Shown here in pieces: positions 32,779 to 40,587 of a DNA stretch of 46,312 nucleotides. Every line of letters starts with the position of its first letter. The first letter of the stretch is position 1. The stretch is from positions 1 through 46,312 of the forward strand of contig JANQPG010000060.1 of the NCBI GenBank assembly GCA_028289545.1, read 5' to 3'. The stretch comes from Woeseiaceae bacterium (lineage in GTDB: Bacteria > Pseudomonadota > Gammaproteobacteria > Steroidobacterales > Woeseiaceae). Position numbers and translations under genes: made by a program. Below the pieces are notes generated by a model that worked only from the letters and a program-made list of their open reading frames with translations, was not told the DNA's origin and searched no databases.

Positions 32779-33704
32779 GCAGCAAACGCGAACGCGCCAT
32801 TGTGGTATCGGCGCTGAAACACGCGGCGCCGTACATTCGTCTCTTCAAGCGCAAGATCTTTGTACTGAAAGCCGGCGGGGAAGTGTTTGCCGACGAACAT
32901 CAGACCCGCGCACTCATGGAGCAGGTTGGCCTGCTTCACCAGGTGGGCATACGGGTTGTGCTGATCCACGGCGGCGGTCCGCAGTCCACCGAACTCGCGA
33001 GTCAGCTTGGCGTCGATACGACGTTCATCGACGGCCGGCGCGTTACGGACGATGCCTCGCTCGATGTCGCCACGATGGTTCTGAACGGTCAGATCAACAC
33101 GCGGGTGCTGGCGGCCTGCCGCGACCTCGGCATTCCCGCCGTCGGCATCAGCGGAGTCGACGCGGGCCTGATACGCGCCCATCGCCGCCCGCCCGTCGAT
33201 CGTGGCGACGACGCGCCGATCGACTACGGTTTTGTGGGCGACATCGATTCCGTCGAGGCGGACATCGTCCGCAAGCAACTCGACAACGGCCTCATGCCGG
33301 TGATTAGCCCGCTGTCCTGCGACGAATCCGGCACCTTGCTCAACATCAACGCCGATACGGTTGCGGCCGCCATTGCGGCGGAGCTCGAGGCTGAGAAACT
33401 CATACTGGTGACGGCGGCGGCGGGCATTCTCGAAGACGTCGGCGATCCACACTCGCTCATTAGCTACATCGACCGCTCCGAACTCGAGGCGCTCAAGAAG
33501 GCAGGCAAACTCGCCGACGGCATGTTGCCGAAAGCCGCCGCCATCGATCAGGCTCTGGAGAAAGGCGTGCGCCGCGTGCACATTATTTCCTGGAAAGTCC
33601 CCGACAGCCTGCTGCTGGAGGTCTTCACGAACGAAGGCACGGGAACGCTGGTTGTCGACGACACGGGCGCGCTAACCCCCGAAGAACAGGCCTCCGGGGA
33701 ATGA
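32775..33704 (+). CDS. argB: N-acylglutamate kinase
   Basis: Phosphorylates N-acylglutamate. The 309-residue amino-acid-kinase-fold protein has FVLKAGGEVFAD (about residues 28-39), VVLIHGGGPQSTELASQLG, FIDGRRVTDDASLDVA (substrate region) and ISPLSCDESGTLLNINADTVAAAIA. DGMLPKAAAIDQALEKGVRRVHII is near 250. There is no fused GNAT domain, so this is not an acetylglutamate synthase-kinase. The GTG at 32775 overlaps the carbamoyltransferase stop (GTGA), with GGGAG upstream. Some 63 more in-frame codons upstream lie inside the previous gene and are rejected. Confidence 0.92.
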   Translation: MSSKRERAIVVSALKHAAPYIRLFKRKIFVLKAGGEVFADEHQTRALMEQVGLLHQVGIRVVLIHGGGPQSTELASQLGVDTTFIDGRRVTDDASLDVATMVLNGQINTRVLAACRDLGIPAVGISGVDAGLIRAHRRPPVDRGDDAPIDYGFVGDIDSVEADIVRKQLDNGLMPVISPLSCDESGTLLNINADTVAAAIAAELEAEKLILVTAAAGILEDVGDPHSLISYIDRSELEALKKAGKLADGMLPKAAAIDQALEKGVRRVHIISWKVPDSLLLEVFTNEGTGTLVVDDTGALTPEEQASGE

Positions 33705-34882
33705 GCCGGCTCTGGGACAAGGGACTCGAGCTGGACGAGCGTGTACTCCGGTACACGGCCGGCGAAGACCATCTGCTCGACGGCCGGCTGGTGCCGTTCG
33801 ACGTAAGGGCGTCGATAGCGCACGCCGAAATGCTGGCCCATACCGGACAGTTGAGCGACGAGGATCGCGACCTGATTTGTGACGGTCTCAAAACACTCGA
33901 GCAATCCCATGCTGAAGGTGAGTGGTCGATTACGCTCGACGACGAGGACGTCCACACGGCGCTCGAATCTCGCCTGACGGCGGCCGTCGGAGAAGCCGGT
34001 GGGCGGCTGCACCTCGGCCGCTCGCGAAACGATCAGGTGCTGACCGCGCTCAGGCTGTATCTCAAGAGCGCAACGAGCGAACTCGAAGCGCAGACCGGGT
34101 TGCTGGTCGGCGCACTCTCGCGGGTGGGCCAGCGCCAGGGCGACGTCGAACTGCCCGGCTACACCCACATGCAGCATGCGATGCCCTCATCGGTGGCGCT
34201 GTGGGCGGAAGGCTACGGCGAAGCCTTTACCGATGCCGCGGCCGGTTTGTCCGCAGCCCAACGACGGCTGGACCAGAATCCCCTCGGCAGCGCCGCCGGC
34301 TACGGCACGCCGCTGCCGCTGGACCGCGAATACACAACCCGGAAGCTGGGTTTTGCCGCAACCCAGGAGCCAGTGACCGCTGCACAGCTGTCGCGTGGCC
34401 GCGCGGAAAGCGGCCTGTTGTTCGAAATCACGCTGCTGATGCAGGATCTCGGCAGGCTCGCATCCGACCTGCTCCTGTTCTATACGCAGGAGTTTTCCTA
34501 CATTGCGCTGCCGCATGCCATGACCACGGGCTCGTCCATCATGCCGCAGAAGCGCAACCCGGACGTGCTGGAGCTGGTGCGCGCCGCGTCGGCTACGGCG
34601 CTGGCCTGCCTCAACGAATCGCTGCTCGTCACGGCGAAACTGCCCTCGGGCTACCAGCGCGACCTGCAGCGTCTGAAGCCGCCGCTGTTTCGCGGCATCG
34701 ACCTGGCGTTCGAGTCCGTGGACGTCATGGCGCACCTGCTGCATGAACTCGAGTTCCTGCCGGATAACATAAAACTCGACGACGGCGTGTTTGCCGCTGA
34801 GCGCGCCTACGAACTCGTCCGGAGCGAAGGCATACCGTTTCGCGAGGCGTACAAAAGGATTGCGGCGGAATACGCCAGGTAA
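33701..34882 (+). CDS. argH: Argininosuccinate lyase
   Basis: Last step of arginine synthesis, splitting argininosuccinate to arginine and fumarate. The 393-residue product is shorter than E. coli ArgH (457). Seen: DEDVHTALESRLTAAVGEAGGRLHLGRSRNDQV (about residues 82-114), LPGYTHMQHAMPSSVALWAEGY and the fumarase/aspartase-superfamily signature GSSIMPQKRNPD (about 278-289) with its catalytic serine. It overlaps argB by ATGA and ends the operon. No clear terminator follows; the next promoter begins within 50 bases. Confidence 0.93.
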   Translation: MSRLWDKGLELDERVLRYTAGEDHLLDGRLVPFDVRASIAHAEMLAHTGQLSDEDRDLICDGLKTLEQSHAEGEWSITLDDEDVHTALESRLTAAVGEAGGRLHLGRSRNDQVLTALRLYLKSATSELEAQTGLLVGALSRVGQRQGDVELPGYTHMQHAMPSSVALWAEGYGEAFTDAAAGLSAAQRRLDQNPLGSAAGYGTPLPLDREYTTRKLGFAATQEPVTAAQLSRGRAESGLLFEITLLMQDLGRLASDLLLFYTQEFSYIALPHAMTTGSSIMPQKRNPDVLELVRAASATALACLNESLLVTAKLPSGYQRDLQRLKPPLFRGIDLAFESVDVMAHLLHELEFLPDNIKLDDGVFAAERAYELVRSEGIPFREAYKRIAAEYAR

Positions 34883-34927
34883 CCGCGAGATCCGAACCGG
34901 TTCTCGAAACCGTTCCGAGATAGGCTC

Positions 34928-34933
34928 TATAAT
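34928..34933 (+). promoter_or_regulatory. -10 element for lptM-polA
   Basis: A perfect TATAAT lies 29 bases before the lptM start codon. The -35 region at 17 bases is poor. Confidence 0.4.
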
Positions 34934-34962
34934 TGCCGCTCGTTAATTACGCGGAACACACC

Positions 34963-35154
34963 ATGCTTCGAGCACTACTGACGTGCCTGGCGCTGTGCGC
35001 CGGGCTGAGCTTGGGCGCCTGCGGCCAGAGCGGCCCACTGTATCTCCCCGGAAACCCCAGCCAGATGACCACACCCGTGCCGGAACAGGTCACGCCTGCC
35101 GACGATGAGGAAAACACCGAAGGAAACGACGAAACCGGCGGCGAATCCCAGTAA
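34963..35154 (+). CDS. lptM: LptM (YifL)-like small lipoprotein
   Basis: A 63-residue lipoprotein. The signal ends in the lipobox SLGACGQ with the lipidated cysteine at residue 20, followed directly by SGPLYLPG. This matches the CGxKGPLYxP core of LptM/YifL, the small protein that assists maturation of the LptDE lipopolysaccharide translocon. The rest is an acidic tail. In many gammaproteobacteria it precedes lysA; here it is joined to polA, with its TAA overlapping the polA ATG by one base. Confidence 0.85.
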   Translation: MLRALLTCLALCAGLSLGACGQSGPLYLPGNPSQMTTPVPEQVTPADDEENTEGNDETGGESQ

Positions 35155-37850
35155 TGCCCGGCTATGACCTGGTCCTGATCGACGGCTCCTCGTACCTGTT
35201 TCGAGCCTTTCACGCCCTGCCCGCGCTGACCAACTCGAAGGGCGATCCCACGGGTGCGCTGCACGGCGTCCTGAACATGATCAACAAGCTTGTCCGCGAA
35301 CAGGATCCGCCGCACATTGCCGTGGTATTCGACGCCTCCGGCAAGACCTTCCGCAACGACCTGTACCCGGAATACAAAGCCAACCGGCCGCCCATGCCGG
35401 ACGAACTCCGTTCGCAGATCGACCCCATACTCAATGCCGTTCGCGCGATGGGGCTGCCGCTTTTGCGGGTCAAGAACGTCGAGGCGGACGACGTCATCGG
35501 CACTCTGTGCCGGCAGGGGGAAGCGGCCGGCATGTCGGTGCTGGTGTCGACCAGCGACAAGGACATGGCGCAGCTCGTCTCCGACAAGGTCACGCTCGTC
35601 GACACGATGAGCGATAAAGTGCTGGATCGCGACGGCGTCAAGGCGAAGTTCGACGTATTCCCTAAGCAAATTGTCGACTACCTGGCACTCATGGGCGACA
35701 GCTCGGACAACATACCCGGCGTGCCCAAAGTCGGCGCCAAAACGGCTGCCAAGTGGCTCAACCTCTACGACAGCGCGGACGGCATCATCGAGAATGCCGA
35801 CGCCATCAAGGGCAAAGTCGGCGACAGTTTGCGCGACAATATCGATAGCCTGAAGCTCTCCCGCGACCTTGCGACGATCCGAACGGACGTCGAACTCGAC
35901 AGCGCGCCGGATGAACTGGTTGTCGAGACACCGGACCGAGCGGCGCTCAAAGATCTGTATTCGCACTACGAGCTCCGAACCCTGCTGGCGCAGCTGCAAG
36001 ATGGCGAATCTAGCGAGACGGAAGACAATGCGGAGAGCTCTGCCGCGAGTTACGAAACCGTGCTCGACTGGGACAGCTTCGATCGCTGGTTCGACGCAAT
36101 CCACAAAGCCGAACTCACGGCGCTCGACACCGAGACGACGAGCCTCGACTACATGGCGGCAGAAGTTGTCGGTCTGTCCCTCGCAACGGACACCTCGAGC
36201 GCCGCCTACATCCCGCTCGCGCACGATTACCCCGGCGCGCCGGACCAGCTGCCGCGCGACGAGGTTCTCGAGAAGCTTACGCCCTGGCTCGAGAGCGCCG
36301 AACACAAGAAGGTTGGCCATCACCTGAAGTACGACGCGCACGTACTTGCGCGGCACGGCGTGCGCCTGGCCGGCATGGCTTTCGACTCGATGCTGGAATC
36401 CTACGTGCTGAACAGCGTCGCCACCCGGCACGACATGGACTCGACCGCCAGGCACTACCTCGGGCGGGAGACCATCCATTACGAGGACGTGGCGGGCAAG
36501 GGCGCCAAGCAGCTCACGTTCAACCAGATTGATCTCGATACCGCTGCCCCGTACGCCGCCGAGGATGCGGAGATTACGCTGGCGCTGCACACCGAGCTGT
36601 GGGAACGGCTCAAAGGTGTGCCGAGCCTGGAGAAGGTGTACACGAGCATCGAGCAGCCACTGGTCGAGGTCCTGCTCGATATCGAAGAAACCGGCGTCCT
36701 GCTCGATCGCTCGATGCTGAAACAGCAGAGCACGGAACTCGCAAAACGCATGCAGGAGCTGGAGCAGGAAGCACACACGATTGCCGGCGGCCCGTTTAAT
36801 CTCGGCTCACCCAAACAGCTGCAGGAGATCCTGTTCGACAGGCTCGAGCTGCCCGTCATCCGCAAGACGCCCAAGGGGCAACCATCGACGGCCGAAGACG
36901 TGCTCGTCGAACTGGCCCACGAGTACGAGTTGCCGCGAGTCATCATGGACTTCCGCAGCGTGTCGAAACTCAAGAGCACGTACACGGACAAACTCCCCGA
37001 ACAGGTCAGTCCCGATACGGGCCGCATTCATACCTCGTACCATCAGGCGGTGGCCGCGACGGGACGGCTGTCGTCGACGGACCCCAATCTGCAGAACATC
37101 CCGATCCGGACCGAAGAAGGGCGTCGTATCCGCAAGGCCTTCATCGCGCCCAAGGGCCAGCTCATACTGGCCGCCGACTACTCACAGATCGAACTCAGAA
37201 TCATGGCTCACCTGTCGGGCGACGCCGGGCTCGTCAAGGCATTTGGTGAAGACCGCGATATTCATCGCGCAACCGCGGCCGAAGTGTTCGGCCTGTCGGA
37301 GGACGCCGTTACGTCCGACCAGCGGCGCTCGGCCAAAGCCATCAATTTTGGGCTGATGTACGGCATGTCCGCGTTTGGACTGGCCAAACAGCTCGACATA
37401 GGCCGCGGCGAAGCGCAGGAGTACGTGGACCTGTACTTCGAACGCTACCCCGGCGTGAAGGCTTTCATGGACAACACCCGCGAGCAGGCGCGCGAGCAGG
37501 GGTTTGTGGAAACGCTGTTCGGCCGTCGGCTGTACCTTCCTGAAATCAACTCGCGTAACGGCCAGCGACGCCAGTACGCGGAACGCAGCGCCATCAACGC
37601 CCCCATGCAGGGTACGGCGGCCGACATCATCAAGCGCGCAATGCTCGACGTGCACGGGTGGCTCAAAGAGGACAGCGTACCGGCGCGAATGATTATGCAG
37701 GTGCATGACGAGCTGGTCTTCGAAGTCGACGCGGGCGCCGTCAACGACGTCGCCGACGCAGTGATCGAGCGCATGAGCCGTGCCGCAGAAATGAAGGTTC
37801 CGCTGAAGGTCGACGCGGGCCACGGGAACAACTGGGAGGAAGCACATTAG
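35154..37850 (+). CDS. polA: DNA polymerase I
   Basis: Replication/repair polymerase with three domains, 898 residues. The 5'-3' exonuclease (1 to about 275) has LIDGSSYLFRAFHALP, EADDVIGTL, STSDKDMAQLV and GDSSDNIPGVPKVGAKTA. The 3'-5' exonuclease (about 300-490) keeps its metal ligands, beginning with ALDTETTSLDYM, so proofreading is probably active. The polymerase domain shows motif A AADYSQIELRIMAHLSGD, motif B RRSAKAINFGLMYGMSAFG and motif C MQVHDELVFEVD. Slightly shorter than E. coli Pol I (928). A small-RNA gene is predicted in the gap that follows. Confidence 0.96.
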   Translation: MPGYDLVLIDGSSYLFRAFHALPALTNSKGDPTGALHGVLNMINKLVREQDPPHIAVVFDASGKTFRNDLYPEYKANRPPMPDELRSQIDPILNAVRAMGLPLLRVKNVEADDVIGTLCRQGEAAGMSVLVSTSDKDMAQLVSDKVTLVDTMSDKVLDRDGVKAKFDVFPKQIVDYLALMGDSSDNIPGVPKVGAKTAAKWLNLYDSADGIIENADAIKGKVGDSLRDNIDSLKLSRDLATIRTDVELDSAPDELVVETPDRAALKDLYSHYELRTLLAQLQDGESSETEDNAESSAASYETVLDWDSFDRWFDAIHKAELTALDTETTSLDYMAAEVVGLSLATDTSSAAYIPLAHDYPGAPDQLPRDEVLEKLTPWLESAEHKKVGHHLKYDAHVLARHGVRLAGMAFDSMLESYVLNSVATRHDMDSTARHYLGRETIHYEDVAGKGAKQLTFNQIDLDTAAPYAAEDAEITLALHTELWERLKGVPSLEKVYTSIEQPLVEVLLDIEETGVLLDRSMLKQQSTELAKRMQELEQEAHTIAGGPFNLGSPKQLQEILFDRLELPVIRKTPKGQPSTAEDVLVELAHEYELPRVIMDFRSVSKLKSTYTDKLPEQVSPDTGRIHTSYHQAVAATGRLSSTDPNLQNIPIRTEEGRRIRKAFIAPKGQLILAADYSQIELRIMAHLSGDAGLVKAFGEDRDIHRATAAEVFGLSEDAVTSDQRRSAKAINFGLMYGMSAFGLAKQLDIGRGEAQEYVDLYFERYPGVKAFMDNTREQAREQGFVETLFGRRLYLPEINSRNGQRRQYAERSAINAPMQGTAADIIKRAMLDVHGWLKEDSVPARMIMQVHDELVFEVDAGAVNDVADAVIERMSRAAEMKVPLKVDAGHGNNWEEAH

Positions 37851-37913
37851 ACCCATCGTTCTGGATAGAGTCTAAATTTTTTTCTTTTTAGATCAGTAAG
37901 TTAAAAATTATTC

Positions 37914-37941
37914 GGAACCGATCTGGCTCAATACGTTCATA
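37914..37941 (+). promoter_or_regulatory. Possible ECF (sigma-E-like) promoter of the small RNA
   Basis: GGAACC (37914-37919) and TCATA (37937-37941) are 17 bases apart, close to the GGAACTT and TCxxA elements of sigma-E-type promoters. A start site five to six bases further on would fall exactly at the first hairpin of the predicted RNA. The Pseudomonas RNA in this slot, ErsA, is known to need the sigma-E homologue AlgU. Confidence 0.4.
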
Positions 37942-37946
37942 CGTAA

Positions 37947-38058
37947 CGAGTGCTTGTTCACTCGCCTGTTACCTCCCTATACAGGCATGCAACCTGGTTA
38001 CCCCAAGCCGGTTGCTCAAGCTTGAGCCCCGCCGGCTGCACGCCGACGGGGCTTTTTT
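37947..38058 (+). ncRNA. Predicted trans-acting small RNA with C-rich loops (Spot 42 / ErsA / sX13 position)
   Basis: Four hairpins follow each other in the gap after polA. Hairpin 1 is CGAGTG and CACTCG around CTTGTT (37947-37964). Hairpin 2 is CCTGT and ACAGG around TACCTCCCTAT (37965-37985). Hairpin 3 is GCAACC and GGTTGC, with an inner GG/CC, around TTACCCCAAG (37989-38015). The fourth is a strong terminator. Loops rich in CCUCC/CCCC are the seed type of anti-Shine-Dalgarno small RNAs. Enterobacterial Spot 42, Pseudomonas ErsA and Xanthomonas sX13 (about 115 nt) lie downstream of polA, and this RNA would be about 112 nt. No open reading frame of note occupies the strand. Position and structure are seen; function is inferred. 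Confidence 0.72.
38026..38058 (+). terminator. Intrinsic terminator of the predicted small RNA
   Basis: An 11-bp stem, GCCCCGCCGGC with GCCGACGGGGC, has one C-A mismatch and the loop TGCAC. Six T residues follow at 38053-38058. Confidence 0.85.
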
Positions 38059-38084
38059 GTGCCGCCGTTTCTCGCCTTCGCGGC

Positions 38085-38675
38085 TCAAGCCGTCGAACCG
38101 AGAAAGCGCTCCAGGACCTCGCGGGCCTCGCGGTCACCCTGACGTTTCAGAGACGAGAACAGCTGCACGGTAGCCCTGCCCTCGAGTGTCTTTTGCACCG
38201 ACAGCAAGGTGTTCGACGCCTGGCCGCGCTTCAGCTTGTCGGCCTTCGTCAGCAGCACGTGGACGGGCAGATCGACGTCGCCGGCAAAGTGCAACATTTG
38301 CTCATCGAACGCCGTGAGTCCTCGGCGTATGTCCACGACCAGCAGCAGGCCGGAGAGGCTTTTGCGGGTCCGGAAGTATTCCTCGATCAGCTGGCCCCAG
38401 TGATCCTGCATCTCCGCCGCGACTTTTGCGTAACCGTAACCGGGAAGATCCACGAGCCTCCGATTGTCCCCGAGGCGAAAGAAGTTGATCAGCTGGGTTC
38501 TGCCCGGCGTCTTGCTGGTGCGGGCAAACTGGCGACGATTGACGATCGTGTTGATTGCGCTCGACTTGCCGGCGTTGGAGCGCCCGGCCACCGCGACCTC
38601 CGCGCCTCGGTCCTCGACGAACTGCTTTGCCGCGTTGGCACTGGTGAGAAAAGCCGCATCAGGATAGTGGGACAT
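38085..38675 (-). CDS. engB: Ribosome-biogenesis GTPase EngB (YihA/YsxC)
   Basis: Essential-type GTPase acting in large-subunit assembly. The 196-residue protein has G1 AVAGRSNAGKSSAINTI (about residues 28-44), the threonine of G2 in FARTSKTPGRTQLINFF, G3 LVDLPGYGYAKV, G4 LTKADKLKRGQ (about 145) and a terminal serine motif FSSLKRQG. The ATG at 38675 gives the usual N-terminus SHYPDAAFLTS; the frame runs 47 codons further but into the divergent promoter. No Shine-Dalgarno is seen, so the message may be nearly leaderless. polA, small RNA and engB in this order is a known gammaproteobacterial arrangement. Confidence 0.94.
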   Translation of the reverse strand: MSHYPDAAFLTSANAAKQFVEDRGAEVAVAGRSNAGKSSAINTIVNRRQFARTSKTPGRTQLINFFRLGDNRRLVDLPGYGYAKVAAEMQDHWGQLIEEYFRTRKSLSGLLLVVDIRRGLTAFDEQMLHFAGDVDLPVHVLLTKADKLKRGQASNTLLSVQKTLEGRATVQLFSSLKRQGDREAREVLERFLGSTA

Positions 38676-38701
38676 TGGGGGTGTAAACCGTCGATTCTGT
38701 G

Positions 38702-38707
38702 TATAAT
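38702..38707 (+). promoter_or_regulatory. -10 element for the cytochrome c4 gene
   Basis: TATAAT preceded by TGTG makes an extended -10. It predicts a leader of roughly 180 bases before the cytochrome start codon, which includes a GC-rich inverted repeat near 38731-38744. The -35 is poor. Confidence 0.45.
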
Positions 38708-38893
38708 TTGGCCGCTGAGATAACCGAAGCCCGCCCGCCGGGCGAGGCTTTAGACGACAGTAACGGGGCCTATCGCCTGCGACAAGACCCAACCGGGAGC
38801 TCCGTCGAGCAGGCACTCAGATTCTCGTCAAAGTATTCGCGCGATCCCTCATCGATCGAGGACCGCGCTCAAGGACGGTAACGGTTGAGGAAT

Positions 38894-39526
38894 ATGAAAA
38901 CGACGCTCACAACCCTCGTAGCGCTGGCTGCGCTCTCGTTCCTGGCTCTTCCGGGCGCCCAGGCGGAAAGCCTCGTGGACGGTGACGCCGAGGCCGGTCA
39001 GGCCCGATCGATCACCTGCGCCGCATGCCACGGGCCGGAAGGCAACAGCGCCAATCCTCTGTGGCCGAACCTCGCCGGGCAACACGCCAGTTACACCGTG
39101 AGCCAGCTCAAGGCCTTCAAGGAAGGACAGCGCGTCAACGCGTTGATGACCAGCCAGGCCATGCTGCTCTCGGACGCCGATATGGCCAACCTTGCCGTGT
39201 ACTACGAAGCCCTGACGCCGGCCGTCCAGACCGCCGCCGACGCGAGCCTCGTCAACCGGGGTGAAGCGCTGTACCGCGGCGGCAGCGAAGAAAACGGCGT
39301 TGCGGCCTGCATGTCCTGCCACGGGCCGAGCGGCAAGGGAAATCCCGCGACTCAGTATCCGGCGCTGGGTGGACAACATGCGGCCTACACCGAAAAAACG
39401 CTCAAGGACTACGCTTCCGGCGAACGCAAGTCCGTCGTCGGCAACAACGCAATGAACGAGATTGCCGAGAAACTGTCCGACGAAGACATCAGAGCACTGG
39501 CTGCCTACTTGCAGGGCCTGCACTAG
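38894..39526 (+). CDS. Diheme cytochrome c4
   Basis: Periplasmic electron carrier between the bc1 complex and terminal oxidases. The 210-residue product has a signal peptide ending near GAQAES (about residue 25) and two tandem c-type domains. The heme motifs are CAACH (about 42-46) and CMSCH (about 140-144), each followed by GP. Downstream methionines (NALMTSQAM and NAMNEIAEKL) can be the axial ligands. The ATG at 38894 is chosen because GAGGA lies immediately upstream; a TTG nine bases earlier is possible. The neighbours engB and dsbA match the order known in Pseudomonas. Confidence 0.9.
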   Translation: MKTTLTTLVALAALSFLALPGAQAESLVDGDAEAGQARSITCAACHGPEGNSANPLWPNLAGQHASYTVSQLKAFKEGQRVNALMTSQAMLLSDADMANLAVYYEALTPAVQTAADASLVNRGEALYRGGSEENGVAACMSCHGPSGKGNPATQYPALGGQHAAYTEKTLKDYASGERKSVVGNNAMNEIAEKLSDEDIRALAAYLQGLH

Positions 39527-39668
39527 CAGGCCCGCACTGGGGGCCCACACCAATAGACAAGTTGCCGGAGCAAAAACGGCTAAACGTGATACGCATCGCA
39601 ACCTGGGCACGTCAGTTGCGGCTAAGGTGTATCAAGCCTGGGGAACAGAGCAGGTATCGGAATCGCTT

Positions 39669-40517
39669 ATGAACGCAAACATTGCTGTCAAAATCCTCGC
39701 CATCTTCGCTTTTCTGGCGCTCGCCGCCTGCGGTCAGTCGGAGGAGCCTCAGACTTCGGAACCGGAGCCGGTCGCCGAAACCGAACCGGTTGAAGAAGCG
39801 GCCGCCCCTGAGACCGAAGACGCGGCTGAAGAGACCGTTCAGTCCGTTGTCGAAGAATCCGCTGCTGACGCCGAGCCTGAAGATCAGACGATTGTGCTCG
39901 CGCAGGCCGACACCAAGCCCAGCCAGCAGAACTTCAACTACAAGGAAGGCTCACACTTCACGCGACTCGTACCGACGCAGCCGACCGTTGGCGGCTCGGC
40001 CGACAAGGTAGAGGTTGCGGAGTTCTTCTGGTACGGCTGCCCGCATTGTTACGATCTCGAGCCGTTCCTGAACCGCTGGAAAGAAACCAAGCCCGCCAAC
40101 GTGCGATTTATCCAGGTGCCGGTCAGCTGGAACCGCCAGGTTGCGACTCACGCCCAGATGTTCTACACCGCCGAATACCTCGTCGACAACGGGGTTATCG
40201 AGGATTCCGCGCGCTTCCAGCAGGCCGTGTTCTCGGAAATGCACCAGCGCGGCAACCGGCTCCTGTCCGAATCAGCGATGAAGAGCCTGTTCGCCAGCTT
40301 TGGCGCGTCGGAAGAACAGTTCGACGAAGCCTGGGGCTCCTTCGACGTGGACCGCAAGCTGAAAATCGCCAGCGATTTTGCACGCCGCTATGCGATTCAG
40401 TCCGTGCCGGCGATTGTCGTCAACGGCAAGTTCCGCACGAGCGCACAATCCGCTGGCGGCAACGCCGAACTCATCGAAGTGATCGACGAGCTGATCGCAC
40501 GCGAGACGATTCGCTAG
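39669..40517 (+). CDS. dsbA: DsbA-type thiol:disulfide oxidoreductase, predicted lipoprotein with acidic linker
   Basis: Introduces disulfide bonds in envelope proteins. Of the 282 residues, the last 190 or so are a DsbA thioredoxin fold with the active site FFWYGCPHCYDLEPFL (CPHC near residue 124) and the cis-proline in IQSVPAIVVNGKF. The N-terminus differs from typical DsbA: LALAACGQ is a lipobox, with the lipidated cysteine at residue 21. About 50 residues rich in Glu, Pro and Ala follow before the fold begins. This predicts a membrane-tethered enzyme on a flexible acidic arm. It lies 142 bases after cytochrome c4. Confidence 0.9.
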   Translation: MNANIAVKILAIFAFLALAACGQSEEPQTSEPEPVAETEPVEEAAAPETEDAAEETVQSVVEESAADAEPEDQTIVLAQADTKPSQQNFNYKEGSHFTRLVPTQPTVGGSADKVEVAEFFWYGCPHCYDLEPFLNRWKETKPANVRFIQVPVSWNRQVATHAQMFYTAEYLVDNGVIEDSARFQQAVFSEMHQRGNRLLSESAMKSLFASFGASEEQFDEAWGSFDVDRKLKIASDFARRYAIQSVPAIVVNGKFRTSAQSAGGNAELIEVIDELIARETIR

Positions 40518-40532
40518 GCCGGTAACTCCGAG

Positions 40533-40558
40533 GTCTCAAGTCGAGTAAACGACGAGAC
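40533..40558. other. Hairpin between convergent dsbA and L,D-transpeptidase genes
   Basis: GTCTC (40533-40537) with TCG (40541-40543) can pair with CGA (40550-40552) and GAGAC (40554-40558). It sits between two convergent stops and may end transcription from either side, but no T-run is seen. Confidence 0.3.
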
Positions 40559-40587
40559 TCTCGCCCCGGCAGCGTCGGTCGACGCCG

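Noticed and set aside
34947..36776. A 609-codon minus-strand frame opposite polA
   Set aside because: Antisense shadow of a conserved polymerase gene; it would also cover lptM and its promoter.
37862..37895. The T-rich stretch just after polA as a polA terminator
   Set aside because: TCTAAA and TTTAGA can pair, but the stem is short and all A/T, so it is too weak to count as an intrinsic terminator.
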